The notes under the pieces: model-generated
Told to the model about the DNA's origin: nothing
The model's input: the letters and a program-made list of their open reading frames with translations, nothing else
Database searches by the model: none
Part shown: piece after piece, positions 51,618 to 61,070 of the stretch
How positions within the stretch are numbered: position 1 is the stretch's first letter
Layout of the letters: the number at the start of each line of letters is the position of its first letter
NCBI RefSeq assembly: GCF_003319105.1
Contig: NZ_QOHH01000005.1
Coordinates: 186,001 to 250,000, forward strand
DNA length: 64,000 nt
Source: Blastococcus sp. TF02-09
GTDB taxonomy: Bacteria; Actinomycetota; Actinomycetes; Mycobacteriales; Geodermatophilaceae
Direction of reading: 5' to 3'
Translations under genes and position numbers: made by a program

Positions 51618-53619
51618 ACGAGTCGAGGGTGACTGGGCCGATGCCCTGGCCTCCTCCTCGTTCGAGGGTGCGTTGTCGACGGCCCTCCTGGACCGGCCCG
51701 CACGGCTCGTGTTCGAGGTGGTCCCGCCTTCTCCGCGACGGGCGTGGGAGTGGTCTCCGCGGTCCGGGGTCGGCTGCCCGGGGCGTTCGTCGGGCCGGTC
51801 ACTCCAGGGCGGCGACGGGGCGTCGGAGCTGCGCCGGACGCTCGACGCCGGCATCGGCCACCTCGAGCGTGCCGCCGCGGCTTCCCGGGGGATCGCGCGG
51901 CTGTCGGCCGTGGTGGCGACGTCGCTCGCCGAGTTCGCCCGGTGTCGCCCGTCGGCGCTGCTCGACCGCGGGCCAGGGGAGCAGGCGGCCATGTCGGCGG
52001 CGACCCGGTCCGCGCGCCCGGCCGTGCTGTCGGAGGTGAGCGAGTGGGCGGTCGACGAGGCGGCCCCGACGCTGGGCATCACGTCGTCGGCCGCCGAGGC
52101 GCAGCTGGCCGACTCCCTGGCGCTGGTGGACCGGCTGCCCGGTACGCACGCCCTGATGGCCGAGGGGGCGCTCAGCCCGGCGCACGCGCGGCAGATGATC
52201 AACCTGGTCGGCCCGGTGGCGGACGACGCGGTGCGTGCCGACATCGAGGCGCACGTGCTGAGGCTCCTCGGCCGCAAGACGCCGCCGCAGCTCGGTGACT
52301 GCGCGCGGCGCATCGTGCTGCGCAAGGACGCGGATGCCGCCGCCCGGAAGCTGGTGGCGGCGGTGCGCGAGCGGGGGGTGCGGCTGCACGACCGTCGCGA
52401 CGGCACCGCCACGGTGTCGATCGACCTTCCGCTGCCGGCCGCAGCGGCGATCTACCGGGCGCTCGAGCGGTACGCGGAGGCGGCCCGGGTCGACGGCGAC
52501 GAACGGACCAAGCTGCAGCGGATGGCCGACTGCGTCCAGTCCCTGATCCTGCGGTCGGGGGAGGATGGACTGCCTCCGGTCACCATCGCGCTCACCCTGG
52601 TGGCGACGCTGGAGACGATGCTCGGTGGTGCGGAGCCCGGTCAGGTCGAGGGCCTGCTGGTGCCGGCCGAGATGGTCCGGGAGCTCGGGTACGCCTTCGG
52701 GCTGATGCCCCGCCCGGCACCGGACCTGGACGACCTGTCCGAGGCCGACACCGCACCAGAGACAGGTGCCGATCCTGCGGAGGCCCCTGCCGCCCCGGTT
52801 CCCGACACCGACGCTGCCCCCGTGACCCACGACGCCGCGGTGATCGGCACCGATGCCGCGGAGGCCGACGTCGCCGCGGAGGCCGACGACGCCGCGGTGA
52901 CCGACGACGCCGCGGTGACGGGCAGCGATTCCGCGGAGGCCCCCGCCGCCACGGTCTCCGGTACGCCGCCCGAGAGGGCCCCCGACGCGTCCGACCCTCG
53001 GCCGACTCCGGTGGAGAACCGCACGCTCGGTGAGTGGCTGGCGCTCGCCCGGGCGCGGGACGAGGTGGCGGCCCGGGAAGCGCTGACCGGCGCGGTGCAG
53101 GCGATCCGCGACGGCACCTGGTGCGACGGCGAGCAGCGCGCACTGCTGGATGCGGGCGCGCTGATGGGAGTGCGCCACGTGGACGGAACGGGGCTGGCGC
53201 ACCGACCGCGCATCGCGATCGTGGACAAGCTGCGGGGCAGCCTGGTCGCGCTGACCGATGCCGCAGGCATCCGCCGGGGTGCGAGTCTCGGCCCACCGCC
53301 CGAATCCGCCGGCTACAGCCCGGGAGCGGAGCTCGACCGCTTCGTCCGGCTGCGCGACCGGCGCTGCCGGTTCCCGGGGTGCCGAGCCCGCGCACGCACG
53401 GGCGATCTCGACCATCGGCGCACGTGGCCGGATGGTGCCACCGCGCACGACAACCTGATCTCGCTGTGCAGGCATCACCACCGGCTCAAGCACCAGGCGC
53501 CGGGCTGGCGCTTCGACGAAGGCGACGACGGAGCTCTGGCGATCACCATGCCCAGCGGCGACGTCATGACCAGTCACCCGCCCCGATTCGGCAGCGACCT
53601 GGACCTCCCGCCCTTCTGA
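51610..53619 (+). CDS. HNH endonuclease-domain protein, DUF222/13E12 repeat family
   Basis: A 669-residue protein. A large helical DUF222 region (about residues 60-350) and an Ala/Asp/Glu linker with repeated DDAAVT-type units (about 377-459) precede a C-terminal HNH nuclease domain (about 575-650). That domain has Cys586 in CRFPGC, the LDHRRTW metal-binding centre and CRHHHRLKH from Cys620. Many actinobacteria carry several such genes, which are multi-copy and mobile-like; the cellular target is unknown. Expression is almost certainly controlled by LexA: a perfect SOS box covers its start. It is inserted between mazG and eno, which are usually close. ATG at 51610 is the only start compatible with the promoter. 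Confidence 0.92.
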   Translation: MFERVEGDWADALASSSFEGALSTALLDRPARLVFEVVPPSPRRAWEWSPRSGVGCPGRSSGRSLQGGDGASELRRTLDAGIGHLERAAAASRGIARLSAVVATSLAEFARCRPSALLDRGPGEQAAMSAATRSARPAVLSEVSEWAVDEAAPTLGITSSAAEAQLADSLALVDRLPGTHALMAEGALSPAHARQMINLVGPVADDAVRADIEAHVLRLLGRKTPPQLGDCARRIVLRKDADAAARKLVAAVRERGVRLHDRRDGTATVSIDLPLPAAAAIYRALERYAEAARVDGDERTKLQRMADCVQSLILRSGEDGLPPVTIALTLVATLETMLGGAEPGQVEGLLVPAEMVRELGYAFGLMPRPAPDLDDLSEADTAPETGADPAEAPAAPVPDTDAAPVTHDAAVIGTDAAEADVAAEADDAAVTDDAAVTGSDSAEAPAATVSGTPPERAPDASDPRPTPVENRTLGEWLALARARDEVAAREALTGAVQAIRDGTWCDGEQRALLDAGALMGVRHVDGTGLAHRPRIAIVDKLRGSLVALTDAAGIRRGASLGPPPESAGYSPGAELDRFVRLRDRRCRFPGCRARARTGDLDHRRTWPDGATAHDNLISLCRHHHRLKHQAPGWRFDEGDDGALAITMPSGDVMTSHPPRFGSDLDLPPF

Positions 53620-53787
53620 ACCGCAGAGTCACAGGCGACGGACGCGGTGGCGTCCACCAGGGATGCTCCAGGGCGGCCCACGGACCGACACGGTCGGGGG
53701 ACGACCCAAGGCGACCCGGACCGGGCGTGAGCCACTTCGAGCGACGATGCTCCGACGAGCGACGAGCGACGAGGTAGGTGGTCGGAC

Positions 53788-53976
53788 GTGCAGGTCGTCG
53801 GCGGTCTGCTGTGCATCGTCGCCGGGCTCGCGATCGTCGGCGGGCTGCTCTTCATCGGGCCGCCCGGTTCCCGAGGGCACGACCTCTGGACAAAGCCCAA
53901 CCAGGTCAAGGCCGTGTTGGCGGGCGTCGTGGCGATCGTCGCGGGAGTCCTCATCCTCACTGGCGGCGCTGACTAG
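53788..53976 (+). CDS. Small two-helix membrane protein
   Basis: A 62-residue protein with two hydrophobic segments (about 3-24 and 41-59) joined by a short polar loop, PPGSRGHDLWTKPNQ. Codon use has strong third-position GC, like true genes here. GTG at 53788 follows AGGTAGGTGG, a fair ribosome site. I recognise no family. Three GACGAGC-like heptamers in a row lie just before it (about 53752-53773). Confidence 0.55.
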   Translation: MQVVGGLLCIVAGLAIVGGLLFIGPPGSRGHDLWTKPNQVKAVLAGVVAIVAGVLILTGGAD

Positions 53977-54011
53977 CCACCTGTGAGGAGTTGGAAAGTC
54001 CGGCTCAGCGA

Positions 54012-54743
54012 TCAGCCCTTGGAGAGGCTCGCGGCGGCCGAGGTTCGTGCCGGGTCCCGATCCGGGGGTGTCGGCGTCCGGTGCACGGCCGCGACCAGCG
54101 CGCCGACATAGCAGACCGCGACGCTGAGCAGCACCAGCTCGCCGCCGTCCTCCAGGACGCCCAGCGCTCGCCCGAGCGGGCCGCTCCCCGCCAGGGCGTG
54201 CAGCTGGTCGACGACCACGCCGAAGAAGGCGTAACCGGCCACCACCACGGCCATGCCACGGCTGACCGCGCGGACCGGCTGCGGGCTGCGACGGTGCAGC
54301 ACGACCACCGCGACCAGCGGCAGCACCCCCACCAGCCCCCACACCACCAGCTCGCCGAGGTCCTGCCCCTGGAGGCCGCCCACGTCGGGGAGTGCCAGCT
54401 GCCGGGCCACCCAGCCGCCCACCTGTTCGTGCACCCGCAGGCGGTCGTCCACCAGGGCGCACGCGAACACCGCGGCCCAGGCGGCGAACACACCGCTGCG
54501 GGTCCGCCGCCACAGGAGGAGCAGCAGAGCTGCGCAGCCGGCCTCCTTGGCGTACCCGAACTGCTCGGGCCACCCGCCCTCGGCACCCAGCAGCCACTGC
54601 CGGTGCCGGCCGTCGGACCACCCGCGGCGCTCCGCCTCGACCGACGCGGCGATCAGCAGCAGGTCGGCGGCGAGCAGCACGGCGAAGGCGAGCGACAGCC
54701 GGCCGCCGGAGCGTCCACCGGCGCTGGTCTCTGCGCGGGTCAT
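54012..54743 (-). CDS. Hypothetical polytopic membrane protein
   Basis: A 243-residue protein with about six hydrophobic segments (LSLAFAVLLAADLLLIA, AGCAALLLLLW, VFAAWAAVFACALV, LVVWGLVGVLPLVAVVVL, MAVVVAGYAFFGVVV, LVLLSVAVCYVGALVAA). The conserved-looking DDRLRVHE after helix 3 and VVDQLHAL after helix 5 place His/Asp residues near the membrane, but I cannot name the family. ATG at 54743 has GGAAAGGTG upstream. It is divergent from eno and may share its promoter region. Confidence 0.7.
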   Translation of the reverse strand: MTRAETSAGGRSGGRLSLAFAVLLAADLLLIAASVEAERRGWSDGRHRQWLLGAEGGWPEQFGYAKEAGCAALLLLLWRRTRSGVFAAWAAVFACALVDDRLRVHEQVGGWVARQLALPDVGGLQGQDLGELVVWGLVGVLPLVAVVVLHRRSPQPVRAVSRGMAVVVAGYAFFGVVVDQLHALAGSGPLGRALGVLEDGGELVLLSVAVCYVGALVAAVHRTPTPPDRDPARTSAAASLSKG

Positions 54744-54859
54744 TCGGCACACCTTTCCGCAGGCCGACGGGCGGGGATCGACGCCCCCGGGTGCCCGGTG
54801 GGAGGGCACCTTCGGGAGACCGCGGCGCGAGGTGTCCCGGTCGCCGGCGGATGGCTGGT

Positions 54860-56152
<1,293 letters not shown>

Positions 56153-56162
56153 CCGGTCGATC

Positions 56163-56759
56163 ATGAGCAGCGTCCGCGGCCGGCGCGGCGGGTCACCGCC
56201 GTCCGGCTCCCGCAGCACCGGTCGCGTCCCGCGGGTCCACACGACCCGACCGGTGCGCACCGGGCTGCGGAGTAGCGGGACCCCTCCGACGCGACGGCCC
56301 GGCGAGCGCCGGGCACCCCGGCGGCCGGCCCGGACCGCGACGGCGCCGGCCACCCGGCGGCGTCCGCTGTTCACCGGCCGCGCGGTGCTCCTCGGCGCGC
56401 TCGTCCTGCTGCTCGCCCTGACCCTGGCCGGCCCGCTCCGCCAATACCAGGCCGGGCAGCAGGAACTGGCCGAGCTCACCGCCGAGGGGCAGGCCCTCGA
56501 CCGGCGGGCCACCGAGCTCGAGGCCGAGCTGGAGCAGCAGGGCGACCCGGAGTGGACGCAACGCCAGGCCCGGGAGCGGCTCACCTACGTGCTGCCCGGT
56601 GACCGGCTGCTGCGCGTCGTCGACGGCGAGGCGGTCGAGGGCGACGCCGGAACGCTGGACGAGGCGGCCGCGCCCGAGGAGCCGACGCCGTGGTTCCAGG
56701 GGCTGATGGAGTCGGTGGCCCGGGCCGACGGCGACGTCCCCGAGGAGCCCGAGGAGTGA
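56163..56759 (+). CDS. ftsB: FtsB/DivIC-family septum formation protein
   Basis: A 198-residue bitopic division protein. A long, basic, disordered cytoplasmic tail (about 1-68) leads to one membrane helix (about 73-90) and an extracellular coiled coil (about 95-126; ELAELTAEGQALDRRATELEAEL is its heptad region). The family's GDPEWTQRQARERLTYVLPGD follows. The acidic C terminus is longer than in E. coli FtsB. It acts with FtsL and FtsQ to recruit septal cell-wall synthesis. Position between eno and DUF501/ppx is conserved in actinobacteria. The next gene overlaps its stop by 4 bases. Confidence 0.93.
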   Translation: MSSVRGRRGGSPPSGSRSTGRVPRVHTTRPVRTGLRSSGTPPTRRPGERRAPRRPARTATAPATRRRPLFTGRAVLLGALVLLLALTLAGPLRQYQAGQQELAELTAEGQALDRRATELEAELEQQGDPEWTQRQARERLTYVLPGDRLLRVVDGEAVEGDAGTLDEAAAPEEPTPWFQGLMESVARADGDVPEEPEE

Positions 56760-57256
56760 ACGAACCGATCACCCCGGCCGACCGCGACGTCGTCGAGCGG
56801 CAGCTGGGCCGGCCCCCGCGCGCGCTCGAAGGGGTCGCCCACCGGTGCCCGTGCGGGCAGCCCGACGTCGTCGAGACCGCGCCCCGGCTCGAGGACGGCA
56901 CCCCGTTCCCGACGCTCTACTACCTGACCTGCCCCCGGGCCTCGGCCGCCGCGAGCCGGCTGGAGTCCGCCGGCCGGATGCGCGAGTGGCAGGACGAGCT
57001 GGGCACCGACGAGGACCTGGCGGCCGCCTACCGGGCGGCGCACGAGGCCTACCTCGCCGAACGGGACGCCAAGGACGTGCTGCCCACCCGTGCGACCGCG
57101 GGCGGGATGCCCGACCGCGTCAAGTGCCTGCACGCGCTGGCCGGGCACGCGCTGGCGGCCGGGCCCGGGGTGAACCCGATCGGCGACCGCGCGGTCGAGG
57201 GCATGGGGGAGTGGTGGGCCAAAGGTCCCTGCGCTCTCCCCGAGGAACCGGCGTGA
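56756..57256 (+). CDS. DUF501 protein
   Basis: A 166-residue cytoplasmic protein of the DUF501 family, which has no assigned function. Hallmarks are VERQLGRPPRALEGVAHRCPCGQPDVV near the start, PTLYYLTCPRASAAASRLESAG, and DRVKCLHALAGHALAAG with the Cys-His pair; the four or so conserved Cys/His residues suggest a metal site. GTG at 56756 overlaps the ftsB stop, and the ppx start overlaps this stop, so all three are coupled. The same trio follows eno in most actinobacteria. Confidence 0.9.
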   Translation: MNEPITPADRDVVERQLGRPPRALEGVAHRCPCGQPDVVETAPRLEDGTPFPTLYYLTCPRASAAASRLESAGRMREWQDELGTDEDLAAAYRAAHEAYLAERDAKDVLPTRATAGGMPDRVKCLHALAGHALAAGPGVNPIGDRAVEGMGEWWAKGPCALPEEPA

Positions 57257-58203
57257 CCCGGGTCGCTGCGATCGACTGCGGCACCAACTCCATCCGGCTG
57301 CTCGTCGCCGTCGTCCCGCCCACCGGCGCGGCGACCGACCTGGTGCGCCGGATGGAGGTCGTCCGCCTGGGCCAGGGCGTCGACGCCACCGGCCGGCTGG
57401 CTCCCGAGGCCATCGAGCGCACCAGGGTCGTGCTGGCCGAGTACGCCGCGACCGCCCGCGAGCTCGGCGCCGAGCAGGTCCGCATGGTCGCCACGAGCGC
57501 CACCCGCGACGCCGCCAACCGGGCCGACTTCGAGCAGATAGTGCTGACCACGCTCGGCCGGCTCCCCGACGTCGTCCCGGGGCGGGAGGAGGCCGAGCTG
57601 TCCTTCCTCGGTGCGACGGCGTCCCTGGACGCAGCCGCGGCGGCCCACGGCACGCCTGCGCCCCGCGCGCCGTTCCTCGTCGTCGACATCGGCGGGGGCT
57701 CGACGGAGTTCGTGCTCGGCGACGCGGCGGGGCTGCGGGCGGCGCGGTCGGTGGACATCGGCTGCGTGCGGCTGACCGAGCGCCGGCTGCACGGCGACCC
57801 GCCGTCGGCCGCCGAGGTGCAGGCCACCGTCGCCGACATCCGCGCGGCGCTGGCGCTGGTCATCGAGGACGTGCCGGTGGCGGAGGCGGCGAGCCTGGTC
57901 GGGTTGGCCGGCTCGGTCACCACCGTCGCCGCGCTCGCCCTCGACCTGCCCGCCTACGACGCGGACGCGATCCACGGCTCGCGGATCCCGGTCGCCGACG
58001 TCCGCCGGGTCAGCGAGACGCTGCTCGCCATGCCCCGGGCCGATCGTGCGGCGCTCGCGGTCATGCACCCCGGGCGGGTCGACGTCATCGGTGCGGGTGC
58101 GCTGATCCTGCGGACGCTGATGGACGAGTTCGGCCTGGACGAGGTCGTGGTCAGCGAGCACGACATCCTCGACGGCATCGCTCTCCGCCTCGCCCGCGGC
58201 TGA
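57253..58203 (+). CDS. ppx: Ppx/GppA-family exopolyphosphatase
   Basis: A 316-residue ASKHA-fold phosphatase predicted to act on polyphosphate or pppGpp. The phosphate-1 loop AIDCGTNSIRLLV starts at residue 5; MVATSATRDAANR, GREEAELSFLGA with its catalytic-type Glu, and the phosphate-2 loop VVDIGGGSTEFVLG follow. It is the short actinobacterial form, lacking the C-terminal HD-like domain of E. coli Ppx. GTG at 57253 overlaps the DUF501 stop. Confidence 0.94.
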   Translation: MTRVAAIDCGTNSIRLLVAVVPPTGAATDLVRRMEVVRLGQGVDATGRLAPEAIERTRVVLAEYAATARELGAEQVRMVATSATRDAANRADFEQIVLTTLGRLPDVVPGREEAELSFLGATASLDAAAAAHGTPAPRAPFLVVDIGGGSTEFVLGDAAGLRAARSVDIGCVRLTERRLHGDPPSAAEVQATVADIRAALALVIEDVPVAEAASLVGLAGSVTTVAALALDLPAYDADAIHGSRIPVADVRRVSETLLAMPRADRAALAVMHPGRVDVIGAGALILRTLMDEFGLDEVVVSEHDILDGIALRLARG

Positions 58204-58210
58204 GGGCGCC

Positions 58211-58999
58211 GTGGCAGTGGACGCCGGGGGGTTCCCGGTCACTCGGACGCCGGCGGGCGTGGTGCGGAGCGCTCGAGCCACGCGCGAGCTCGCCGTCCTC
58301 GACGAGCGCATCTCCGGCTGCTACGCCTGCCCCCGGCTGGTCGCCTGGCGCGAACAGGTCGCCCGCGAGAAGCGCGCGTCGTTCCGCGACTGGGACTACT
58401 GGGGCCGCCCGGTCCCGGGTCTGGGGCCCGCGGGCGCACGCATCGCCGTCGTCGGCCTGGCGCCCGCCGCCCACGGGGGCAACCGCACCGGCCGAGTCTT
58501 CACCGGCGACCGCAGCGGCGACTGGATCTTCGCCGCGCTCTGGCGGGCGGGGCTGGCCAACCAGCCGACGTCCACGCACGTCGGCGACGGGCTGGAGCTC
58601 ACCGACGTGCGGGTTGCCGCCGCGGTGCGCTGCGCACCACCGGCCAACGCCCCCACCCCGGAGGAGCGCGACACCTGCTCGCCGTGGCTCGCGCGCGAGC
58701 TGGACCTCCTCCCGCGGCTCCGGGTGATCGTGGTGCTCGGCGGGTTCGGGTGGACGGCGCTGTGGCCGGTGCTCGCCGCGGCCGGCTACGCGGTCCCGCG
58801 CCCGCGCCCGGTATTCGGCCACGGGGTAGAGGTGCAGGTGACCGGCACTCGGGGCTTTCTCACCGTGCTGGGCAGCTACCACGTGAGCCAGCAGAACACC
58901 TTCACCGGCAAGCTGACCGAGCCGATGCTCGACGCCGTCCTCTCGCGGGCGACCGAGCTCGCCGCCGGAACGGCTAGCGTTCCCGGGACGCCCCCGTAG
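58211..58999 (+). CDS. Family 5 uracil-DNA glycosylase (UdgB)
   Basis: A 262-residue base-excision-repair enzyme that removes uracil and some deaminated purines from DNA. Motif 1 is GLAPAAHGGNRTGR, where family 5 enzymes lack the catalytic Asp/Asn of other families; motif 2-like GSYHVSQQNTF is near the C terminus. Cysteines in CYACPRL and later RCAPP...DTC fit the iron-sulfur cluster. GTG at 58211 is 7 bases after ppx. The last 10 bases of this gene are also the first 10 of the following tRNA. Confidence 0.9.
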   Translation: MAVDAGGFPVTRTPAGVVRSARATRELAVLDERISGCYACPRLVAWREQVAREKRASFRDWDYWGRPVPGLGPAGARIAVVGLAPAAHGGNRTGRVFTGDRSGDWIFAALWRAGLANQPTSTHVGDGLELTDVRVAAAVRCAPPANAPTPEERDTCSPWLARELDLLPRLRVIVVLGGFGWTALWPVLAAAGYAVPRPRPVFGHGVEVQVTGTRGFLTVLGSYHVSQQNTFTGKLTEPMLDAVLSRATELAAGTASVPGTPP

Positions 59000-59066
59000 C
59001 CCAATCGGCAGAGGCAGGCCCCTTAAAAGGGTCCCAGTGTCGGTTCGATCCCGACCGGGGGTACCA
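58990..59066 (+). tRNA. Class I-type tRNA with anticodon TAA (leucine codon UUA), atypical
   Basis: A full cloverleaf with encoded CCA. The acceptor pairs GCCCCCG with CGGGGGT, discriminator A; the anticodon arm is GGCCC-CTTAAAA-GGGTC; the T arm is GTCGG-TTCGATC-CCGAC. The D stem is weak (GCC/GGC, 11-base loop with GG). The anticodon TAA reads UUA, so it would be called tRNA-Leu, but leucine tRNAs have a long variable arm and this one has only 5 bases (CCAGT). Identity is therefore uncertain: odd leucine tRNA, mis-set anticodon, or recoding tRNA. It overlaps the udg 3' end by 10 bases. Confidence 0.75.
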
Positions 59067-59275
59067 CGACCGCGAGCCGTCGCAGGCCGACGGTCCCGCG
59101 GCGTCGCTCAGGCCGCTGACGGTCTCGGCGCGTGAGGCGCGACATGCCGAGACTCGATCGGCCGATAATCGAATGTTCACGCAAAGTCAAGGACTTGACA
59201 CGTGGCGTTACCCATTTGCAGGCTCGATCCCATGCGCGGACACACCGTCCGCGCCTGCACAGAATCGGGCAACAC

Positions 59276-60874
59276 GTGACCTCTACGACCCCGAACCGCA
59301 GGACCCGGCTGATCGCCGGGTCCACCGCCGGAGCGCTGGCCGTCGCCGGTGCCGTACTCACCGCCTCGCCGGCCGCTGCCGGCCCGTCCTGCGACAACCG
59401 GAACAACAACACCGTCGCCAAGCTCACCGAATGCGTCACCGTCGACGGCGTCCTGGAGCACCAGAAGGCGTTCCAGGCCATCGCCGACGCCAACGGGGAC
59501 AACCGGGCCTCGGGCACTCCGGGCTACGACGCGTCGGCGGACTACGTCCAGCAGCGACTGGAGGCAGCCGGCTACGAGGTCATCCGGCAGGCGTTCGACT
59601 TCCCCTTCTTCGAACTGCGGGACAGCTCCTTCAGCCGGGTGACCCCCACGGCGACGACCTACGAGGAGGGCACGGACTACGTCCCGATGACCTACACCGG
59701 CGGAGGCACCGTCGACGACGGCGTCGTCACGCCGGTCGACCTGGGCTCCGGCACCAGCGGGTGCGAGGCTGCTGACTTCGTGGCCTTCCCGGCAGGAAGC
59801 GTCGCGCTCGTCCAGCGAGGTACCTGCGCATTCGCCATCAAGGCGACGAACGCCGAGGCGGCCGGCGCCACGGCCGTGGTGGTCGCCAACAACGTGGAGG
59901 GGCCGCTCAACGGGACCCTGGGCGCTCCCGGGATCCGGATCCCCGTCATCGGCGTGCCCACGGCGCTCGGCCAGGAGCTCGGCGTGGCGGGCACCACGGT
60001 CGACCTGGCCGTCGACGCGACGAGTGAGACGCGCACGACCGAGAACGTCCTGGCCGAACTGCCCGGCCGGACGTCGGACAACGTCGTGATGGCCGGCGCG
60101 CACCTGGATTCGGTGCTCGCGGGGCCCGGGATCAATGACAACGGCAGCGGTAGCGCGGCGATCCTCGACGTCGCCGAGAGCATGGCCAAGGTCAAGCCCG
60201 ACAACACCGTCCGGTTCGCATGGTGGGGCGCGGAGGAACTCGGCCTGCTCGGTTCGACGGAGTACGTCGAGTCGCTGACCCCCGAGCAGTTGTCGGACAT
60301 CGCCCTCTACCTGAACTTCGACATGGTCGGCTCGCCGAACTTCGCCCGCTTCATCTACGACGGCGACCAGTCGGACTTCGAGGCCACCGCACCGGTCCCT
60401 GACGGCTCCGAGCAGATCGAGTACGTCCTCGAGGACTTCTACGAGCAGCGGGGGTTGTTCTACGAGGGCACCGAGTTCAGCGGCCGCAGCGACTACCAGG
60501 CCTTCATCAACAACGGCATCCCCTCCGGCGGCCTGTTCACCGGGGCGGAGGGCATCAAGCAGGCGTACCAGGCCGAGGCCTACGGCGGCACCGCGGGCCT
60601 CGCGTACGACCCGAACTACCACCAGGCCGGTGACACCATCGACAACCTCGACCTGACCGCGCTCGACCAGAACTCCGACGCCATCGCCTACGCGGTGCTG
60701 ACGCTGGCGTACACGACGGAGCGGGTCAACGGCGACCGCGGGACGCCGGTCCCCGGGGGCACGTTCGAGGGCGACCCGACCGCCCGGGACTACCGGATCC
60801 CCTCGGGTGGCCCGGCCGGTGGTGGTGGTCTGACGCCAGGCCACGACCACGACCACGGCGGCGAGACCGCCTGA
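59276..60874 (+). CDS. Secreted M28-family zinc aminopeptidase with PA domain
   Basis: A 532-residue exported peptidase. The signal peptide (about 1-35) ends ASPAAAG. After an N-terminal peptidase segment comes a protease-associated domain (about 130-245; VDLGSGTSGCEAADF, VALVQRGTCAFAIKATNAEAAGA). The catalytic domain holds the two-zinc ligand set: His in GAHLDSV, Asp in INDNGSGSA, Glu pair in WWGAEELGLLGS, Asp in LNFDMVGS and His in NYHQAGDT. It should clip N-terminal residues from peptides outside the cell. The C-terminal tail is Gly/His/Asp-rich (HDHDHGG), perhaps metal-binding. GTG at 59276 was chosen as it begins the signal peptide. A TTGACA at 59195 and a GATAAT at 59163 lie upstream but are not well paired. 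Confidence 0.92.
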   Translation: MTSTTPNRRTRLIAGSTAGALAVAGAVLTASPAAAGPSCDNRNNNTVAKLTECVTVDGVLEHQKAFQAIADANGDNRASGTPGYDASADYVQQRLEAAGYEVIRQAFDFPFFELRDSSFSRVTPTATTYEEGTDYVPMTYTGGGTVDDGVVTPVDLGSGTSGCEAADFVAFPAGSVALVQRGTCAFAIKATNAEAAGATAVVVANNVEGPLNGTLGAPGIRIPVIGVPTALGQELGVAGTTVDLAVDATSETRTTENVLAELPGRTSDNVVMAGAHLDSVLAGPGINDNGSGSAAILDVAESMAKVKPDNTVRFAWWGAEELGLLGSTEYVESLTPEQLSDIALYLNFDMVGSPNFARFIYDGDQSDFEATAPVPDGSEQIEYVLEDFYEQRGLFYEGTEFSGRSDYQAFINNGIPSGGLFTGAEGIKQAYQAEAYGGTAGLAYDPNYHQAGDTIDNLDLTALDQNSDAIAYAVLTLAYTTERVNGDRGTPVPGGTFEGDPTARDYRIPSGGPAGGGGLTPGHDHDHGGETA

Positions 60875-60890
60875 CCTGGCACCGCCGACG

Positions 60891-60925
60891 CGACGCCGCC
60901 CCTCCGGACCGGAGGGGCGGCGTCG
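60891..60925 (+). terminator. Perfect 17-bp hairpin after the peptidase gene
   Basis: CGACGCCGCCCCTCCGG and its exact complement around a single central A, starting 17 bases after the stop. No T-run follows, as is usual in this genome type. Confidence 0.75.
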
Positions 60926-61070
60926 TCGGCGTCGGGGACGGCGCGAACGACTCCGCCGTGGAACCGCACGACACGCCGGAACTACCGGGCCCGCCGGAGC
61001 GTTGACCAGACCGAGTGGGGTGCACCACCGTGTACGCCACGATCCAAGCGGTCACCTCGAGGAGATGACG

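Noticed and set aside
53778-53972. Alternative 64-codon frame overlapping the small membrane protein
   Set aside because: It is Arg-rich, typical of a shadow frame; the overlapping frame from 53788 has membrane helices and proper codon bias.
59155-59223. TTGACA (59195) plus a -10 box as the promoter of the M28 peptidase
   Set aside because: No convincing -10 lies 16-18 bases downstream, and the GATAAT at 59163 is on the wrong side. I left it out as a feature.
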